The notes: a model not told the origin generated them from the letters alone. DNA of 64,000 nucleotides from Lathyrus oleraceus (GCF_024323335.1 NC_066580.1:86103391-86167390); one strand, 5' to 3'. Positions 37,151 through 52,567 are shown, counted from the stretch's first letter. Program-made: numbers and translations.

Positions 37151-40100
37151 ACTGTGAAAAAGGGAAATTTTCCAATTTCCTTTAATTCTCAGAAAATTCT
37201 TTCCTTAAATAACACCTCTTTTATTTTCCTTTCCATCTACCATTTTACCTACCATTTTCACATAACATGATTTTTCAACAACAACCAACATGATCTCAAC
37301 GCATAGCATGGATAGGGAGCATGAACACAACAAGTTCATCACAATTTACACAAATCCTAAACCCCACAAATATAGATTATTTCCCCCCAAATGCTAAAAC
37401 TATCTAAGAACTCACCTAGTAGAAGAAGAAGATGAAGTTGGTGATGATGAAGATGAGATGATAGTGTTGATGAACATGCTCTTCATGAGCTATCCATCTT
37501 CTTTCTCTTTTCTTCTTCTTCCTCTTCCTCTTTCTTCTTTCCTTCTCTTTCTCTTCTTTTCCCTTTCTGATATCTCTCACTCTCTCTTACCTACTTCTTC
37601 TTATCTCTTTTCCTTTCTCTTTTCTTTTCCACCACACATATACTATACAATATATATAAATGATATATAAAATTAAGTAGTATCAATAAATATCTCAATT
37701 GATATTTTATCTTCCAGCACCAATTGACCAATTATTAATGTTACCAAAAATGTCCTCTCTTGGAATTATTAATATTGGTCTGTCTCTTTTATTAATAATT
37801 AATCTCTTTAGATTTCACTGGTTACTCTATTGGTCCCAATTGGCAGCATTTAGAGCACATAGGAGCTCTAATTGTTACAACTAACAAAAGATATAGTACA
37901 CAGGAATTCAATTGGTCTCAACTGACAACAAATTGAGCATTTAAGGGAATATGGGATATTTCATTCTCCCCCCCATAAATTGAAATTCGCCCTCGAATTT
38001 CCTTCACTCAGCGAACAAACAAACCTTGAATCAACATCTTAGACCAACACTTGACCTCTCTTCAATTCCAAGTCTCTGACATACTTATTCTTCTAACTTA
38101 TCTTTGCTGACAAATTTCCTTCTTTCATGAACTCTGGAAACTTCTTTATTTCCATCACAATCTCATTCTGATAATGGATTAACATTTAAATCTGCTCTCA
38201 CTTAATTCCTCTTATATACCGCTCAACATCAGTGGGTCACTTTCTTCCCGGAAACCACGACTTCCCTTCCTTGTACTATGTTACACAAAACATAATTACA
38301 ACACCTTATTTGGACTTGGTTAATCAATACTCATTAATTCTTCATAAGAAAATTTATTGATTCCCTGACCACAATAACATTGACTACTCTTTTCTTAGTA
38401 TTCCTTCAATAAATGTGACAATTTGTAATATGTCTATCGATAATCTTATAAACTTCACTTGATCTGATAATGTATGTTGCAGCCTCTACTCCAATCGTTT
38501 CCCTTCTCTCGTACTACTCCAATGAGATAGAATCATTAGCACGAGATTGTTTTACTCTCATCCTTACCTCCATTCTCTTCCATGTTAACCGGTTAACCTA
38601 AAACATTAACCGGTTAACCTCTCACGAAACTGCCCAGAAAGTGAATTTTGCTACGTGTTAACCGGTTAACTCATATCGTTAACCGGTTAACACTGTGAAA
38701 AAGGGAAATTTTCCAATTTCCTTTAATTCTTAGAAACTTCTTTCCTTAAATAACTCCTCTTTTATTTTCCTTTCCATCTACCATTTTTACCTACCATTTT
38801 CACATAACATGATTTTTCAACAACAACCAACATGATATCAACGCATAACATAGATAGGGAGCATGAACACAACAAGTTCATCACAATTTACACAAACCCT
38901 AAACCCCACAAATATAGATTATTTTTCCCCAAATGTTAAAAGTATCTAAGAACTCACCTAGTAGAAGAAGAATATGAATTTGGTGATGATGAAGATGAGA
39001 TGATAGTGTTAATGAACATGCTCTTCATGAGCTTTCCATCTTCTTTCTCTTTTCTTCTTCTTCCTCTTCCTCTTTCTTCTTTCCTTCTCTTTCTCTTCTT
39101 TTCCCTTTCTGATATTTCTCACTCTCTCTTACCTACTTCTTCTTATCTCTTTTCCTTTCTCTTTTCTTTTCCACCACACATATACTATATAATATATATA
39201 AATGATATATAATATTAAGTAGTATCATAAAATACCTCAATTGGTATTTTATCTTCCAGCACCAATTGACCAATTATTAATGTTACCAAAAATGTCCTCT
39301 CTTGTAATTATTAATATTGGTCTGTCTCTTTTATTTATAATTAATCTCTTTATATTTCACTGGTTACTCTATTGGTCCCAATTGACAGCATTTAGAGCAC
39401 ATAAGAGTTCTAATTGTTACAACTAACAAAAGATATAGTACACAGGAATTCAATTGATCTCAACTGACAACTAATTGAGCATTTAAGGGAATATGGGATA
39501 TTTTATTCTCCCCCCCTTAAATTGAAATTTGCCCTCGAATTTCCTTCAGTCAGCGAACAAACAAACCTTGAATCAACATCTTAGACCAACACTTGACCTC
39601 TCTTCAATTCCAAGTCTCTGACATACTTATTCTTCTAACTTATCTTTGCTGACAAATTTCCTTCTTTCATGAACTCTGGAAACTACTTTATTTCCATCAC
39701 AATCTCATTCTGATAATGGATTAACATTTAAACCTGCTCTCACTTAATTCCTCTTATATACCGCTCAACATCAGTGGGTGACTTTCTTCCCGGAAACTAC
39801 GACTTCCCTTCCTTGTACTATGTTACACAAAACATAATTACAACACCTTATTTGGACTTGGTTAATCAATACTCATTAATTCTTCATAAGAAAATTTATT
39901 GATTCCCTGACCACAATAACATTGACTACTCTTTTCTTAGTATTCCTTCAATAAATGTGACAATTTGTAATATGTCTATCAATAATCTGATAAACTTCAC
40001 TTGATTTGATAATGTATGTTGCAGCCTCTACTCCAATCGTTCCCCTTCTCTCGTACTACTCCAATGAGATAGACCCATTAGCACGAGATTGTCTTACTCT

Positions 40101-40566
40101 CATCCTTACCTCCATTCTCTTCCATGTTAACCGGTTAACCTAAAACATTAACCGGTTAACCTCTCACAAAACTGCCCAGAAAGTGAATTTTGCTACATGT
40201 TAACCGGTTAACTCATAGCGTTAACCGGTTAACACTATGAAAAAGGGAAATTTTCCAATTTCCTTTAATTCTCAGAAACTTCTTTCCTTAAATAACTCCT
40301 CTTTTATTTTCCTTTCCATCTACCATTTTTACCTACCATTTTCACATAACATGATTTTTCAACAACAACCAACATGATATCAACGCATAGCATGGATAGG
40401 GAGCATGAACACAACAAGTTCATCACAATTTACACAAATCCTAAACCCCACAAATATAGATTATTTTCCCCCAAATGCTAAAACTATCTAAGAACTCACC
40501 TAGTAGAAGAAGAAGATGAAGTTGGTGATGATGAAGATGAGATGATAGTGTTAATGAACATGCTCT

Positions 40567-43500
40567 TCATGAGCTTTCCATCTTCTTTCTCTTTTCTTCT
40601 TCTTCCTCTTCCTCTTTCTTCTTTCCTTCTCTTTCTCTTCTTTTCCCTTTCTGATATCTCGCACTCTTTCTTACCTACTTCTTCTTATCTCTTTTCCTTT
40701 CTCTTTTCCTTTCCACCACACATATACTATATAATATATATAAATGATATATAATATTAAGTAGTGTCATAAATTATCTCAATTGGTATTTTATCTTCTA
40801 GCACCAATTGACCAATTATTAATGTTACCAAAAATGTCCTCTCTTGTAATTATTAATATTGGTCTGTCTCTTTTATTAATAATTAATCTCTTTAGGTTTC
40901 ACTGGTTACTCTATTGGTCCCAATTGACAGCATTTAGAGCACATAGGAGCTCTAATTGTTACAACTAACAAAAGATATAGTACGCAAGAATTCAATTGAT
41001 CTCAACTGACAACTAATTGAGTATTTAAGGGAATATGGGATATTTCATTCTCCCTCCCTTAAATTGAAATTCGCCCTCGAATTTCCTTCACTCAGCGAAC
41101 AAACAAACCTTGAATCAACATCTTAGACCAACACTTGACCTCTCTTCAATTCCAAGTCTCTGACATACTTATTCTTCTAACTTATCTTTGCTGATAAATT
41201 TCCTTCTTTCATGAACTCTTGAAACTTCTTTATTTCTATCACAATCTCATTCTGATAATGGATTAACATTTAAACCTGCTCTCACTTAATTCCTCTTATA
41301 TACCGCTCAACATCTGTGGGTCACTTTCTTCCCGGAAACCACGACTTCCCTTCCTTGTACTATGTTACACAAAACATAATTACAACACCTTATTTGGACT
41401 TGGTTAATCAATACTCATTAATTCTTCATAAGAAAATTTATTGATTCCCTGACCACAATAAAATTGACTACTCTTTTCTTAGTATTCCTTCAATAAATGT
41501 GACAATTTGTAATATGTCTATCGATAATCTTATAAACTTCACTTGATCTGATAATGTATGTTGCAGCCTCTACTCCAATCGTTTCCCTTCTCTCGTACTA
41601 CTCCATTGAGATAGAACCATTTGCACGAGATTGTCTTACTCTCATCCTTACCTCCATTATGTTCCATGTTAACCGGTTAACCTAAAACATTAACCGATTA
41701 ACCTCTCACGAAACTGCCCAGAAAGTGAATTTTTCTACGTGTTAACCGCTTAACTCATAGCGTTAACTGGTTAACACTGTGAAAAAGGGAAATTTCCCAA
41801 TTTCCTTTAATTCTTCAAAACTTCTTTCCTTAAATAACTCCTCTTTTATTTTCCCTTCCATCTACTATTTTTACCTACCATTTTCACATAACATGATTTT
41901 TCAACAACAACCAACATGATATCAACGCATAGCATGGATAGGGAGAATGAACACAACAAGTTCATCAAATTTTACACAATCCCTAAACCCCATAAATATA
42001 GATTATTTTCCCCCAAATGCTAAAACTATCTAAGAACTCACCTAGTAGAAGAAGAAGATGAAGTTGGTGATGATGAAGATGAGATGATGGTATTGATGAA
42101 CATGCTCTTCATGAGCTTTCCATCTTCTTTCTCTTTTCTTCTTCTTCCTCTTCCTCTTTCTTCTTTCCTTCTCTTTCTCTTCTTTTCCTTTTCTGATATC
42201 TCTCACTCTCTCTTACCTACTTCTTCTTATCTCTTTTCCTTTCTCTTTTCTTTTCCACCACACATATACTATATAATATATATAAGTGATATATAATATT
42301 AAGTAGTATCATAAAATATCTCAATTGGTATTTTATCTTCCAGCATCAATTGACCAATTATTAATGTTACCAAAAATGTCCTCTCTTGTAATTATTAATA
42401 TTGGTCTGTCTCTTTTATTAATAATCACTCTTTAGATTTCACTGGTTACTCTATTGGTCCCAATTGACAGCATTTAGAGCACATAGGAGCTCTAATTGTT
42501 ACAACTAACAAAAGGTATAGTACACAGGAATTCAATTGATCTCAACTGATAACTAATTGAGCATTTAAGGGAATATGGGATATTTCATTCTCCCCCCCTT
42601 AAATTGAAATTTGCCCTCGAATTTCCTTCACTCAGCGAACAAACAAACCTTGAATCAACATCTTAGACCAACTCTTGACCTTACTTCAACTCCAAGTCTC
42701 TGACATACTTATTCTTCTAACTTATCTTTGCTGACAAATATCCTTCTTTCATGAACTCTTGAAACTTCTTTATTTCCATCACAATCTCATTCTGATATTG
42801 GATTAACATTTAAACTTGCTCTCACTTAATTCCTCTTATATACCGCTCAACATCAGTGGGTCACTTTCTTCCCGGAAACCACAACTTCTCTTCCTTGTAC
42901 TATGTTACACAAAACATGATTACAACACCTTATTTGGACTTGGTTAATCAATACTCATTAATTCTTCATAAGAAAATTTATTGATTCCCTTACCACAATA
43001 ACATTGACTACTCTTTTCTTAGTATTCCTTCAATAAATGTGACAATTTGTAATATGTCTATCGATAATCTTATAAATTTCACTTGATCTGATAATGTATG
43101 TTGTAGCCTCTACTCCGATCGTTTCCCTTCTCTCGTACTACTCCAATGAGATAGAACCATTAGCACGAGATTGTCTCACTCTCATCCTTATCTCCATTCT
43201 GTTCAATGTTAACCGGTTAACCTAAAACATTAACCGATTAACCTCTCACGAAACTGCCCAGAAAGTCAATATTGCTACGTGTTAACCGGTTAACTCATAG
43301 CGTTAACCAGTTAACACTGTGAAAAAGGGAAATTTTCCAATTTCCTTTAATTCTCAAAAACTTCTTTCCTTAAATAACTCCACTTATTTTCCTTAAATAA
43401 CTCCGCTTTTATTTTCCTTTCCGTCTACCATTTTTACCTACCATTTTCACATAACATGATTTTTCAACAACAACCAACATGATATCAACGCATAGCATGG

Positions 43501-46383
43501 ATAGGGAGCATGAACACAAAAAGTTCATCACAATTTACACAAACCCTAAACCCCACAAATATAGATTATTTCCCCCAAATGATAAAACTATCTAAGAACT
43601 CACATAGTAGAAGAAGAAGATGAAGTTGGTGATGATGAAGATGAGATGATGGGGTTGATGAACATGCTCTTCATGAGTTTTCCATCTTCTTTCTCTTTTC
43701 TTCTTCTTCCTCTTCCTCTTTCTTCTTTCCTTCTCTTTCTCTTCTTTTCCCTTTCTGATATCTCCCACTCTCTCTTACCTACTTCTTCTTATCTCTTTTC
43801 CTTTCTCTTTTCTTTTCCACCACACATATACTATATAATATATATAAATGATATATAATATTAAGTAGTATCATAAAATATCTCAATTGGTATTTTATCT
43901 TCCAGCACCAATTGACCAATTATTAATGTTACCAAAAAAGTCCTCTCTTGTAATTATTAATATTGGTCTGTTTCTTTTATTAATAATTAATCTCTTTAGA
44001 TTTCACTAGTTACTCTATTGGTCCCAATTGACAGAATTTAGAGCACATAGGAGCTCTAATTGTTACAAACAACAAAAGATATAGTACACAGGAATTCAAT
44101 TGATCTCAACTGACAACTAATTGAGCATTTAAGGGAATATGGGATATTTCATTCTCCCCCCCTTAATATGAAATTCGCCCTCGAATTTCCTTCACTCAGC
44201 GAACAAACAAACCTTGAATCAACATCTTAGACCAACACTTGACCTCTCTTCAATTCCAAGTCTCTGACATACTTATTCTTCTAACTTATCTTTGCTGACA
44301 AATTTCCTTCTTTCATGAACTCTTGAAACTTCTTTATTTCCATCACAATCTCATTCTGATATTGGATTAACATTTAAACTTGCTCTCACTTAATTCCTCT
44401 TATATACCGCTCAACATCAGTGGGTGACTTTCTTCCCTGAAACCATGACTTCCCTTTCTTGTACTATGTTACACAAAACATAATTACAACACCTTATTTG
44501 GACTTGGTTAATCAATACTCAGTAATTCTTCATAAGAAAATTTATTGATTCCCTGACCACAATAACATTGACTACTCTTTTCTTAGTATTCCTTCAATAA
44601 ATGTGACAATTTGTAATATGTCTATCGATAATCTGATAAACTTCACTTGATTTGATAATGTATGATGCAGCCTCTACTCCAATCGTTTCCCTTCTCTCGT
44701 ACTACTCCAATGAGATAGAACCATTAACACGAGATTGTCTTACTCTCATCCTTACCTCCATTCTGTTCCATGTTAACAGGTTAACCTAAAATATTAACCG
44801 ATTAACCTCTCACGAAACTGCCCAGAAAGTGAATTTTTCTACGTGTTAACCGGTTAACTCATAGCGTTAACCAGTTAACACTGTGAAAAAGGCAAATTTT
44901 CCAATTTCCTTTAATTCTCAGAAACTTCTTTCCTTAAATAACTCCTCTTTGATTTTCCTTTCCATCTACCATTTTTACCTACCATTTTCACATAACATGA
45001 TTTTTCAACAACAACCAACATGATATCAACACATAGCATGGATAGGGAGCATGAACATAACAAGTTCATCACAATTTACACAAACCCTAAACCCCACAAA
45101 TATAGATTATTTCCCCCAAATGCTAAAACTATCTAAGAACTCACATAGTAGAAGAAGAAGATGAAGTTGGTGATGATGAAGATGAGATGGTTTTGATGAA
45201 CATGCTCTTCATGAGCTTTCCATCTTTGTTCTCTTTTCTTCTTCTTCCTCTTCCTCTTTCTTCTTTCCTTCTCTTTCTCTTCTTTTCCCTTTCTGATATC
45301 TCTCACTCTCTCTTACCTACTTCTTCTTATCTCTTTTCCTTTCTCTTTTCTTTTCCACCACACATATACTATATAATATATATAAATGATATATAATATT
45401 AAGTAGTATGATAAATTATCTCAATTGGTATTTTATATTCCAGCACCAATTGACCAATTATTAATGTTACCAAAAATGTCCTCTCTTGTAATTATTAATA
45501 TTGGTCTGTCTCTTTTATTAATAATTAATCTCTTTAGATTTCATTGGTTACTCTATTGGTCCCAATTGACAGCATTTAGAGCACATAAGAGCTCTAATGG
45601 TTACAACTTACAAAAGATATAGTACACAGGATTTCAATTGATCTCAAATGACAACTAATTAAGCATTTAAGGGAATATGGGATATTTCATTCTCCCCCCC
45701 TTAAATTGAAAGTCGCCCTCGAATTTCCTTCACTCAGCGAACAAACAAACCTTGAATTAACATCTTAGACCAACACTTGACCTCTTTTCAATTCCAAGTC
45801 TCTGACATACTTATTCTTCTAACTTATCTTTGCTGACAAATTTCCTTCTTTCATGAACTCTTGAAACTTCTTTATTTCCATCACAATCTCATTCTGATAT
45901 TGGATTAACATTTAAACTTGCTCTCACTTAATTCCTCTTATATACCGCTCAACATCAGTGGGTGACTTTCTTCCCGGAAACCACGACTTCCCTTCCTTGT
46001 ACTATGTTACACAAAACATAATTACAACACCTTATTTGGACTTGGTTAATCAATAGTCATTAATTCTTCATAAGAAAATTTATTGATTCCCTGACCACAA
46101 TAACATTGACTACTCTTTTCTTAGTATTCCTTCAATAAATGTGACAATTTGTAATATGTCTATCGATAATCTGATAAACTTCACTTGATTTGATAATGTA
46201 TGTTTTAGCCTCTACTCCGATCGTTTCCCTTCTCTTGTACTACTCCAATGAGATAGAACCATTAGCACGAGATTGTCTCACTCTCATCCTTATCTCCATC
46301 CTGTTCCATGTTAACCGGTTAGCCTAAAACATTAACCGATTAACCTCTCACGAAACTGCCCAGAAACTGAATTTTGCTACGTG
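40567..46383. repeat. Higher-order repeat block I (four-unit segment)
   Basis: This segment is almost identical to 46751-52567 at an offset of 6184 bp, far closer than neighbouring units are to each other. Shared marks include CTCCCTCCCTT (41050/47230), GCGCTTAAC-type palindrome changes (41749/47930) and a ~21-bp duplication near 43380/49560 that makes the affected unit 1564 bp in one measure. Confidence 0.85.
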
Positions 46384-46750
46384 TTAACCGGTTAACTCAT
46401 AGCGTTAATTAGTTAACACTGTGAAAAAGGGAAATTTTCCAATTTCCTATAATTCTCAGAAACTTCTTCCCTTAAATAACTCCTCTTTTATTTTCCTTTC
46501 CATCTACCATTTTTACCTACCATTTTCACATAACATGATTTTTCAACAACAACCAACATGATATCAACACATAGCATGGATAGGGAGCATGAACACAACA
46601 AGTTCATCAAAATTTACACAAACCCGAAACCCCACAAATATAGATTATTTCCCCCAAATGCTAAAACTATCTAAGAACTCACATAGTAGAAGAAGAAGAT
46701 GAAGTTCGTGATGATGAAGATAAGATGATGGGGTTGATGAACATGTTCTT

Positions 46751-49700
46751 CATGAGCTTTCCATCTTCTTTCTCTTTTCTTCTTCTTCCTCTTCCTCTTT
46801 CTTCTTTCCTTCTCTTTCTCTTCTTTTCCCTTTCTGATATCTCGCACTCTTTCTTACCTACTTCTTCTTATCTCTTTTCCTTTCTCTTTTCCTTTCCACC
46901 ACACATATACTATATAATATACATAAATGATATATAATATTAAGTAGTGTCATAAATTATCTCAATTGGTATTTTATCTTCTAGCACCAATTGACCAATT
47001 ATTAATGTTACCAAAAATGTCCTCTCTTGTAATTATTAATATTGGTCTGTCTCTTTTATTAATAATTAATCTCTTTAGGTTTCACTGGTTACTCTATTGG
47101 TCCCAATTGACAGCATTTAGAGCACATAGGAGCTCTAATTGTTACAACTAACAAAAGATATAGTACACAAGAATTCAATTGATCTCAACTGACAACTAAT
47201 TGAGTATTTAAGGGAATATGGGATATTTCATTCTCCCTCCCTTAAATTGAAATTCGCCCTCGAATTTCCTTCACTCAGCGAACAAACAAACCTTGAATCA
47301 ACATCTTAGACCAACACTTGACCTCTCTTCAATTCCAAGTCTCTGACATACTTATTCTTCTAACTTATCTTTGCTGATAAATTTCCTTCTTTCATGAACT
47401 CTTGAAACTTCTTTATTTCTATCACAATCTCATTCTGATAATGGATTAACATTTAAACCTGCTCTCACTTAATTCCTCTTATATACCGCTCAACATCTGT
47501 GGGTCACTTTCTTCCCGGAAACCACGACTTCCCTTCCTTGTACTATGTTACACAAAACATAATTACAACACCTTATTTGGGCTTGGTTAATCAATACTCA
47601 TTAATTCTTCATAAGAAAATTTATTGATTCCCTGACCACAATAAAATTGACTACTCTTTTCTTAGTATTCCTTCAATAAATGTGACAATTTGTAATATGT
47701 CTATCGATAATCTTATAAACTTCACTTGATCTGATAATGTATGTTGCAGCCTCTACTCCAATCGTTTCCCTTCTCTCGTACTACTCCATTGAGATAGAAC
47801 CATTCGCACGAGATTGTCTTACTCTCATCCTTACCTCCATTATGTTCCATGTTAACCGGTTAACCTAAAACATTAACCGATTAACCTCTCACGAAACTGC
47901 CCAGAAAGTGAATTTTTCTACGTGTTAACCGCTTAACTCATAGCGTTAACTGGTTAACACTGTGAAAAAGGGAAATTTCCCAATTTCCTTTAATTCTTCA
48001 AAACTTCTTTCCTTAAATAACTCCTCTTTTATTTTCCCTTCCATCTACTATTTTTACCTACCATTTTCACATAACATGATTTTTCAACAACAACCAACAT
48101 GATATCAACGCATAGCATGGATAGGGAGAATGAACACAACAAGTTCATCACAATTTACACAATCCCTAAACCCCATAAATATAGATTATTTTCCCCCCAA
48201 ATGCTAAAACTATCTAAGAACTCACCTAGTAGAAGAAGAAGATGAAGTTGGTGATGATGAAGATGAGATGATGGTGTTGATGAACATGCTCTTCATGAGC
48301 TTTCCATCTTCTTTCTCTTTTCTTCTTCTTCCTCTTCCTCTTTCTTCTTTCCTTCTCTTTCTCTTCTTTTCCTTTTCTGATATCTCTCACTCTCTCTTAC
48401 TTACTTCTTCTTATCTCTTTTCCTTTCTCTTTTCTTTTCCACCACACATATACTATATAATATATATAAGTGATATATAATATTAAGTAGTATCATAAAA
48501 TATCTCAATTGGTATTTTATCTTCCAGCATCAATTGACCAATTATTAATGTTACCAAAAATGTCCTCTCTTGTAATTATTAATATTGGTCTGTCTCTTTT
48601 ATTAATAATCACTCTTTAGATTTCACTGGTTACTCTATTGGTCCCAATTGACAGCATTTAGAGCACATAGGAGCTCTAATTGTTACAACTAACAAAAGGT
48701 ATAGTACACAGGAATTCAATTGATCTCAACTGATAACTAATTGAGCATTTAAGGGAATATGGGATATTTCATTCTCCCCCCCTTAAATTGAAATTTGCCC
48801 TCGAATTTCCTTCACTCAGCGAACAAACAAACCTTGAATCAACATCTTAGACCAACTCTTGACCTTACTTCAACTCCAAGTCTCTGACATAGTTATTCTT
48901 CTAACTTATATTTGCTGACAAATATCCTTCTTTCATGAACGCTTGAAACTTCTTTATTTCCATCACAATCTCATTCTCATATTGGATTAACATTTAAGCT
49001 TGCTCTCACTTAATTCCTCTTATATACCGCTCAACATCAGTGGGTCACTTTCTTCCCGGAAACCACAACTTCCCTTCCTTGTACTATGTTACACAAAACA
49101 TGATTACAACACCTTATTTGGACTTGGTTAATCAATACTCATTAATTCTTCATAAGAAAATTTATTGATTCCCTTACCACAATAACATTGACTACTCTTT
49201 TCTTAGTATTCCTTCAATAAATGTGACAATTTGTAATATGTCTATCGATAATCTTATAAACTTCACTTGATCTGATAATGTATGTTGTAGCCTCTACTCC
49301 GATCGTTTCCCTTCTCTCGTACTACTCCAATGAGATAGAACCATTAGCACGAGATTGTCTCACTCTCATCCTTATCTCCATTCTGTTCAATGTTAACCGG
49401 TTAACCTAAAACATTAACCGATTAACCTCTCACGAAACTGCCCAGAAAGTCAATTTTGCTACGTGTTAACCGGTTAACTCATAGCGTTAACCAGTTAACA
49501 CTGTGAAAAAGGGAAATTTTCCAATTTCCTTTAATTCTCAAAAACTTCTTTCCTTAAATAACTCCACTTATTTTCCTTAAATAACTCCGGTTTTATTTTC
49601 CTTTCCGTCTACCATTTTTACCTACCATTTTCACATAACATGATTTTTCAACAACAACCAACATGATATCAACGCATAGCATGGATAGGGAGCATGAACA

Positions 49701-52567
49701 CAACAAGTTCATCACAATTTACACAAACCCTAAACCCCACAAATATAGATTATTTCCCCCAAATGATAAAACTATCTAAGAACTCACATAGTAGAAGAAG
49801 AAGATGAAGTTGGTGATGATGAAGATGAGATGATGGGGTTGATGAACATGCTCTTCATGAGTTTTCCATCTTCTTTCTCTTTTCTTCTTCTTCCTCTTCC
49901 TCTTTCTTCTTTCCTTCTCTTTCTCTTCTTTTCCCTTTCTGATATCTCCCACTCTCTCTTACCTACTTCTTCTTATCTCTTTTCCTTTCTCTTTTCTTTT
50001 CCACCACACATATACTATATAATATATATAAATGATATATAATATTAAGTAGTATCATAAAATATCTCAATTGGTATTTTATCTTCCAGCACCAATTGAC
50101 CAATTATTAATGTTACCAAAAAAGTCCTCTCTTGTAATTATTAATATTGGTCTGTTTCTTTTATTAATAATTAATCTCTTTAGATTTCACTAGTTACTCT
50201 ATTGGTCCCAATTGACAGAATTTAGAGCACATAGGAGCTCTAATTGTTACAAACAACAAAAGATATAGTACACAGGAATTCAATTGATCTCAACTGACAA
50301 CTAATTGAGCATTTAAGGGAATATGGGATATTTCATTCTCCCCCCCTTAATATGAAATTCGCCCTCGAATTTCCTTCACTCAGCGAACAAACAAACCTTG
50401 AATCAACATCTTAGACCAACACTTGACCTCTCTTCAATTCCAAGTCTCTGACATACTTATTCTTCTAACTTATCTTTGCTGACAAATTTCCTTCTTTCAT
50501 GAACTCTTGAAACTTCTTTATTTCCATCACAATCTCATTTTGATATTGGATTAACATTTAAACTTGCTCTCACTTAATTCCTCTTATATACCGCTCAACA
50601 TCAGTGGGTGACTTTCTTCCTTGAAACCATGACTTCCCTTTCTTGTACTATGTTACACAAAACATAATTACAACACCTTATTTGGACTTGGTTAATCAAT
50701 ACTCATTAATTCTTCATAAGAAAATTTATTGATTCCCTGACCACAATAACATTGACTACTCTTTTCTTAGTATTCCTTCAATGAATGTGACAATTTGTAA
50801 TATGTCTATCGATAATCTGATAAACTTCACTTGATTTGATAATGTATGTTGCAGCCTCTACTCCAATCGTTTCCCTTCTCTCGTACTACTCCAATGAGAT
50901 AGAACCATTTACACGAGATTGTCTTACTCTCATCCTTACCTCCATTCTGTTCCATGTTAACCGGTTAACCTAAAATATTAACCGATTAACCTCTCACGAA
51001 ACTACCCAGAAAGTGAACTTTTCTACGTGTTAACCGGTTAACTCATAGCGTTAACCAGTTAACACTGTGAAAAAGGCAAATTTTCCAATTTCCTTTAATT
51101 CTCAGAAACTTCTTTCCTTAAATAACTCCTCTTTGATTTTCCTTTCCATCTACCATTTTTACCTACCATTTTCACATAACATGATTTTTCAACAACAACC
51201 AACATGATATCAACACATAGCATGGATAGGGAGCATGAACATAACAAGTTCATCACAATTTACACAAACCCTAAACCCCACAAATATAGATTATTTCCCC
51301 CAAATGCTAAAACTATCTAAGAACTCACATAGTAGAAGAAGAAGATGAAGTTGGTGATGATGAAGATGAGATGATGGTTTTGATGAACATGCTCTTCATG
51401 AGCTTTCCATCTTCGTTCTCTTTTCTTCTTCTTCCTCTTCCTCTTTCTTCTTTCCTTCTCTTTCTCTTCTTTTCCCTTTCTGATATCTCTCACTCTCTCT
51501 TACCTACTTCTTCTTATCTCTTTTCCTTTCTCTTTTCTTTTCCACCACACATATACTATATAATATATATAAATGATATATAATATTAAGTAGTATCATA
51601 AATTATCTCAATTGGTATTTTATATTCCAGCACCAATTGACCAATTATTAATGTTACCAAAAATGTCCTCTCTTGTAATTATTAATATTGGTCTGTCTCT
51701 TTTATTAATAATTAATCTCTTTAGATTTCATTGGTTACTCTATTGGTCCCAATTGACAGCATTTAGAGCACATAAGAGCTCTAATGGTTACAACTTACAA
51801 AAGATATAGTACACAGGATTTCAATTGATCTCAAATGACAACTAATTGAGCATTTAAGGGAATATGGGATATTTCATTCTCCCCCCCTTAAATTGAAAGT
51901 CGCCCTCGAATTTCCTTCACTCAGCGAACAAACAAACCTTGAATTAACATCTTAGACCAACACTTGACCTCTTTTCAATTCCAAGTCTCTGACATACTTA
52001 TTCTTCTAACTTATCTTTGCTGACAAATTTCCTTCTTTCATGAACTCTTGAAACTTCTTTATTTCCATCACAATCTCATTCTGATATTGGATTAACATTT
52101 AAACTTGCTCTCACTTAATTCCTCTTATATACCGCTCAACATCAGTGGGTGACTTTCTTCCCGGAAACCACGACTTCCCTTCCTTGTACTATGTTACACA
52201 AAACATAATTACAACACCTTATTTGGACTTGGTTAATCAATAGTCATTAATTCTTCATAAGAAAATTTATTGATTCCCTGACCACAATAACATTGACTAC
52301 TCTTTTCTTAGTATTCCTTCAATAAATGTGACAATTTGTAATATGTCTATCGATAATCTGATAAACTTCACTTGATTTGATAATGTATGTTTTAGCCTCT
52401 ACTCCGATCGTTTCCCTTCTCTTGTACTACTCCAATGAGATAGAACCATTAGCACGAGATTGTCTCACTCTCATCCTTATCTCCATCCTGTTCCATGTTA
52501 ACCGGTTAGCCTAAAACATTAACCGATTAACCTCTCACGAAACTGCCCAGAAACTGAATTTTGCTAC
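46751..52567. repeat. Higher-order repeat block II (duplicate of block I)
   Basis: The copy begins within unit 8: up to about 46746 the unit has private variants or variants of other units, and from about 46840 it follows unit 4 (GCACTCTTTCTTACC). It ends where element C is inserted; the equivalent site in block I (46383/46384) is uninterrupted, so insertion followed, or struck only, this copy. Confidence 0.85.
52563..52567. other. Candidate left target-site duplication of element C (GCTAC)
   Basis: These five bases precede the LTR start. The undisturbed site in block I reads GCTAC followed by GTGTTAACC (46379 on), so GCTACGTGTTAACC is expected right of the element, outside the window. Confidence 0.55.

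Larger units (their letters stand above)
35612..52567. repeat. LTR-derived tandem array of ~1541-bp units (11 units)
   Basis: Units begin at 35612, 37154, 38695, 40237, 41779, 43319, 44883, 46421, 47962, 49503 and 51067; lengths run from 1538 to 1564 bp and the last is cut by element C at 52567. Each unit joins the distal ~0.8 kb of the B LTR to ~0.73 kb of adjoining internal sequence with a palindrome cluster. The LTR side near 35612 (GTGAAACAGGGAAATTTTCC) and the internal side near 37154 (GTGAAAAAGGGAAATTTTCC) share a short match, so the array probably began by recombination there. No gene is visible; the frames of 60-70 codons come from a pyrimidine-rich tract. Confidence 0.95.

Noticed and set aside
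37699..37884. 61- to 65-codon frame (PAPIDQLLMLPKMSSL) in many array units
   Set aside because: It has no recognisable domain, lies in LTR sequence, and is absent from several units.
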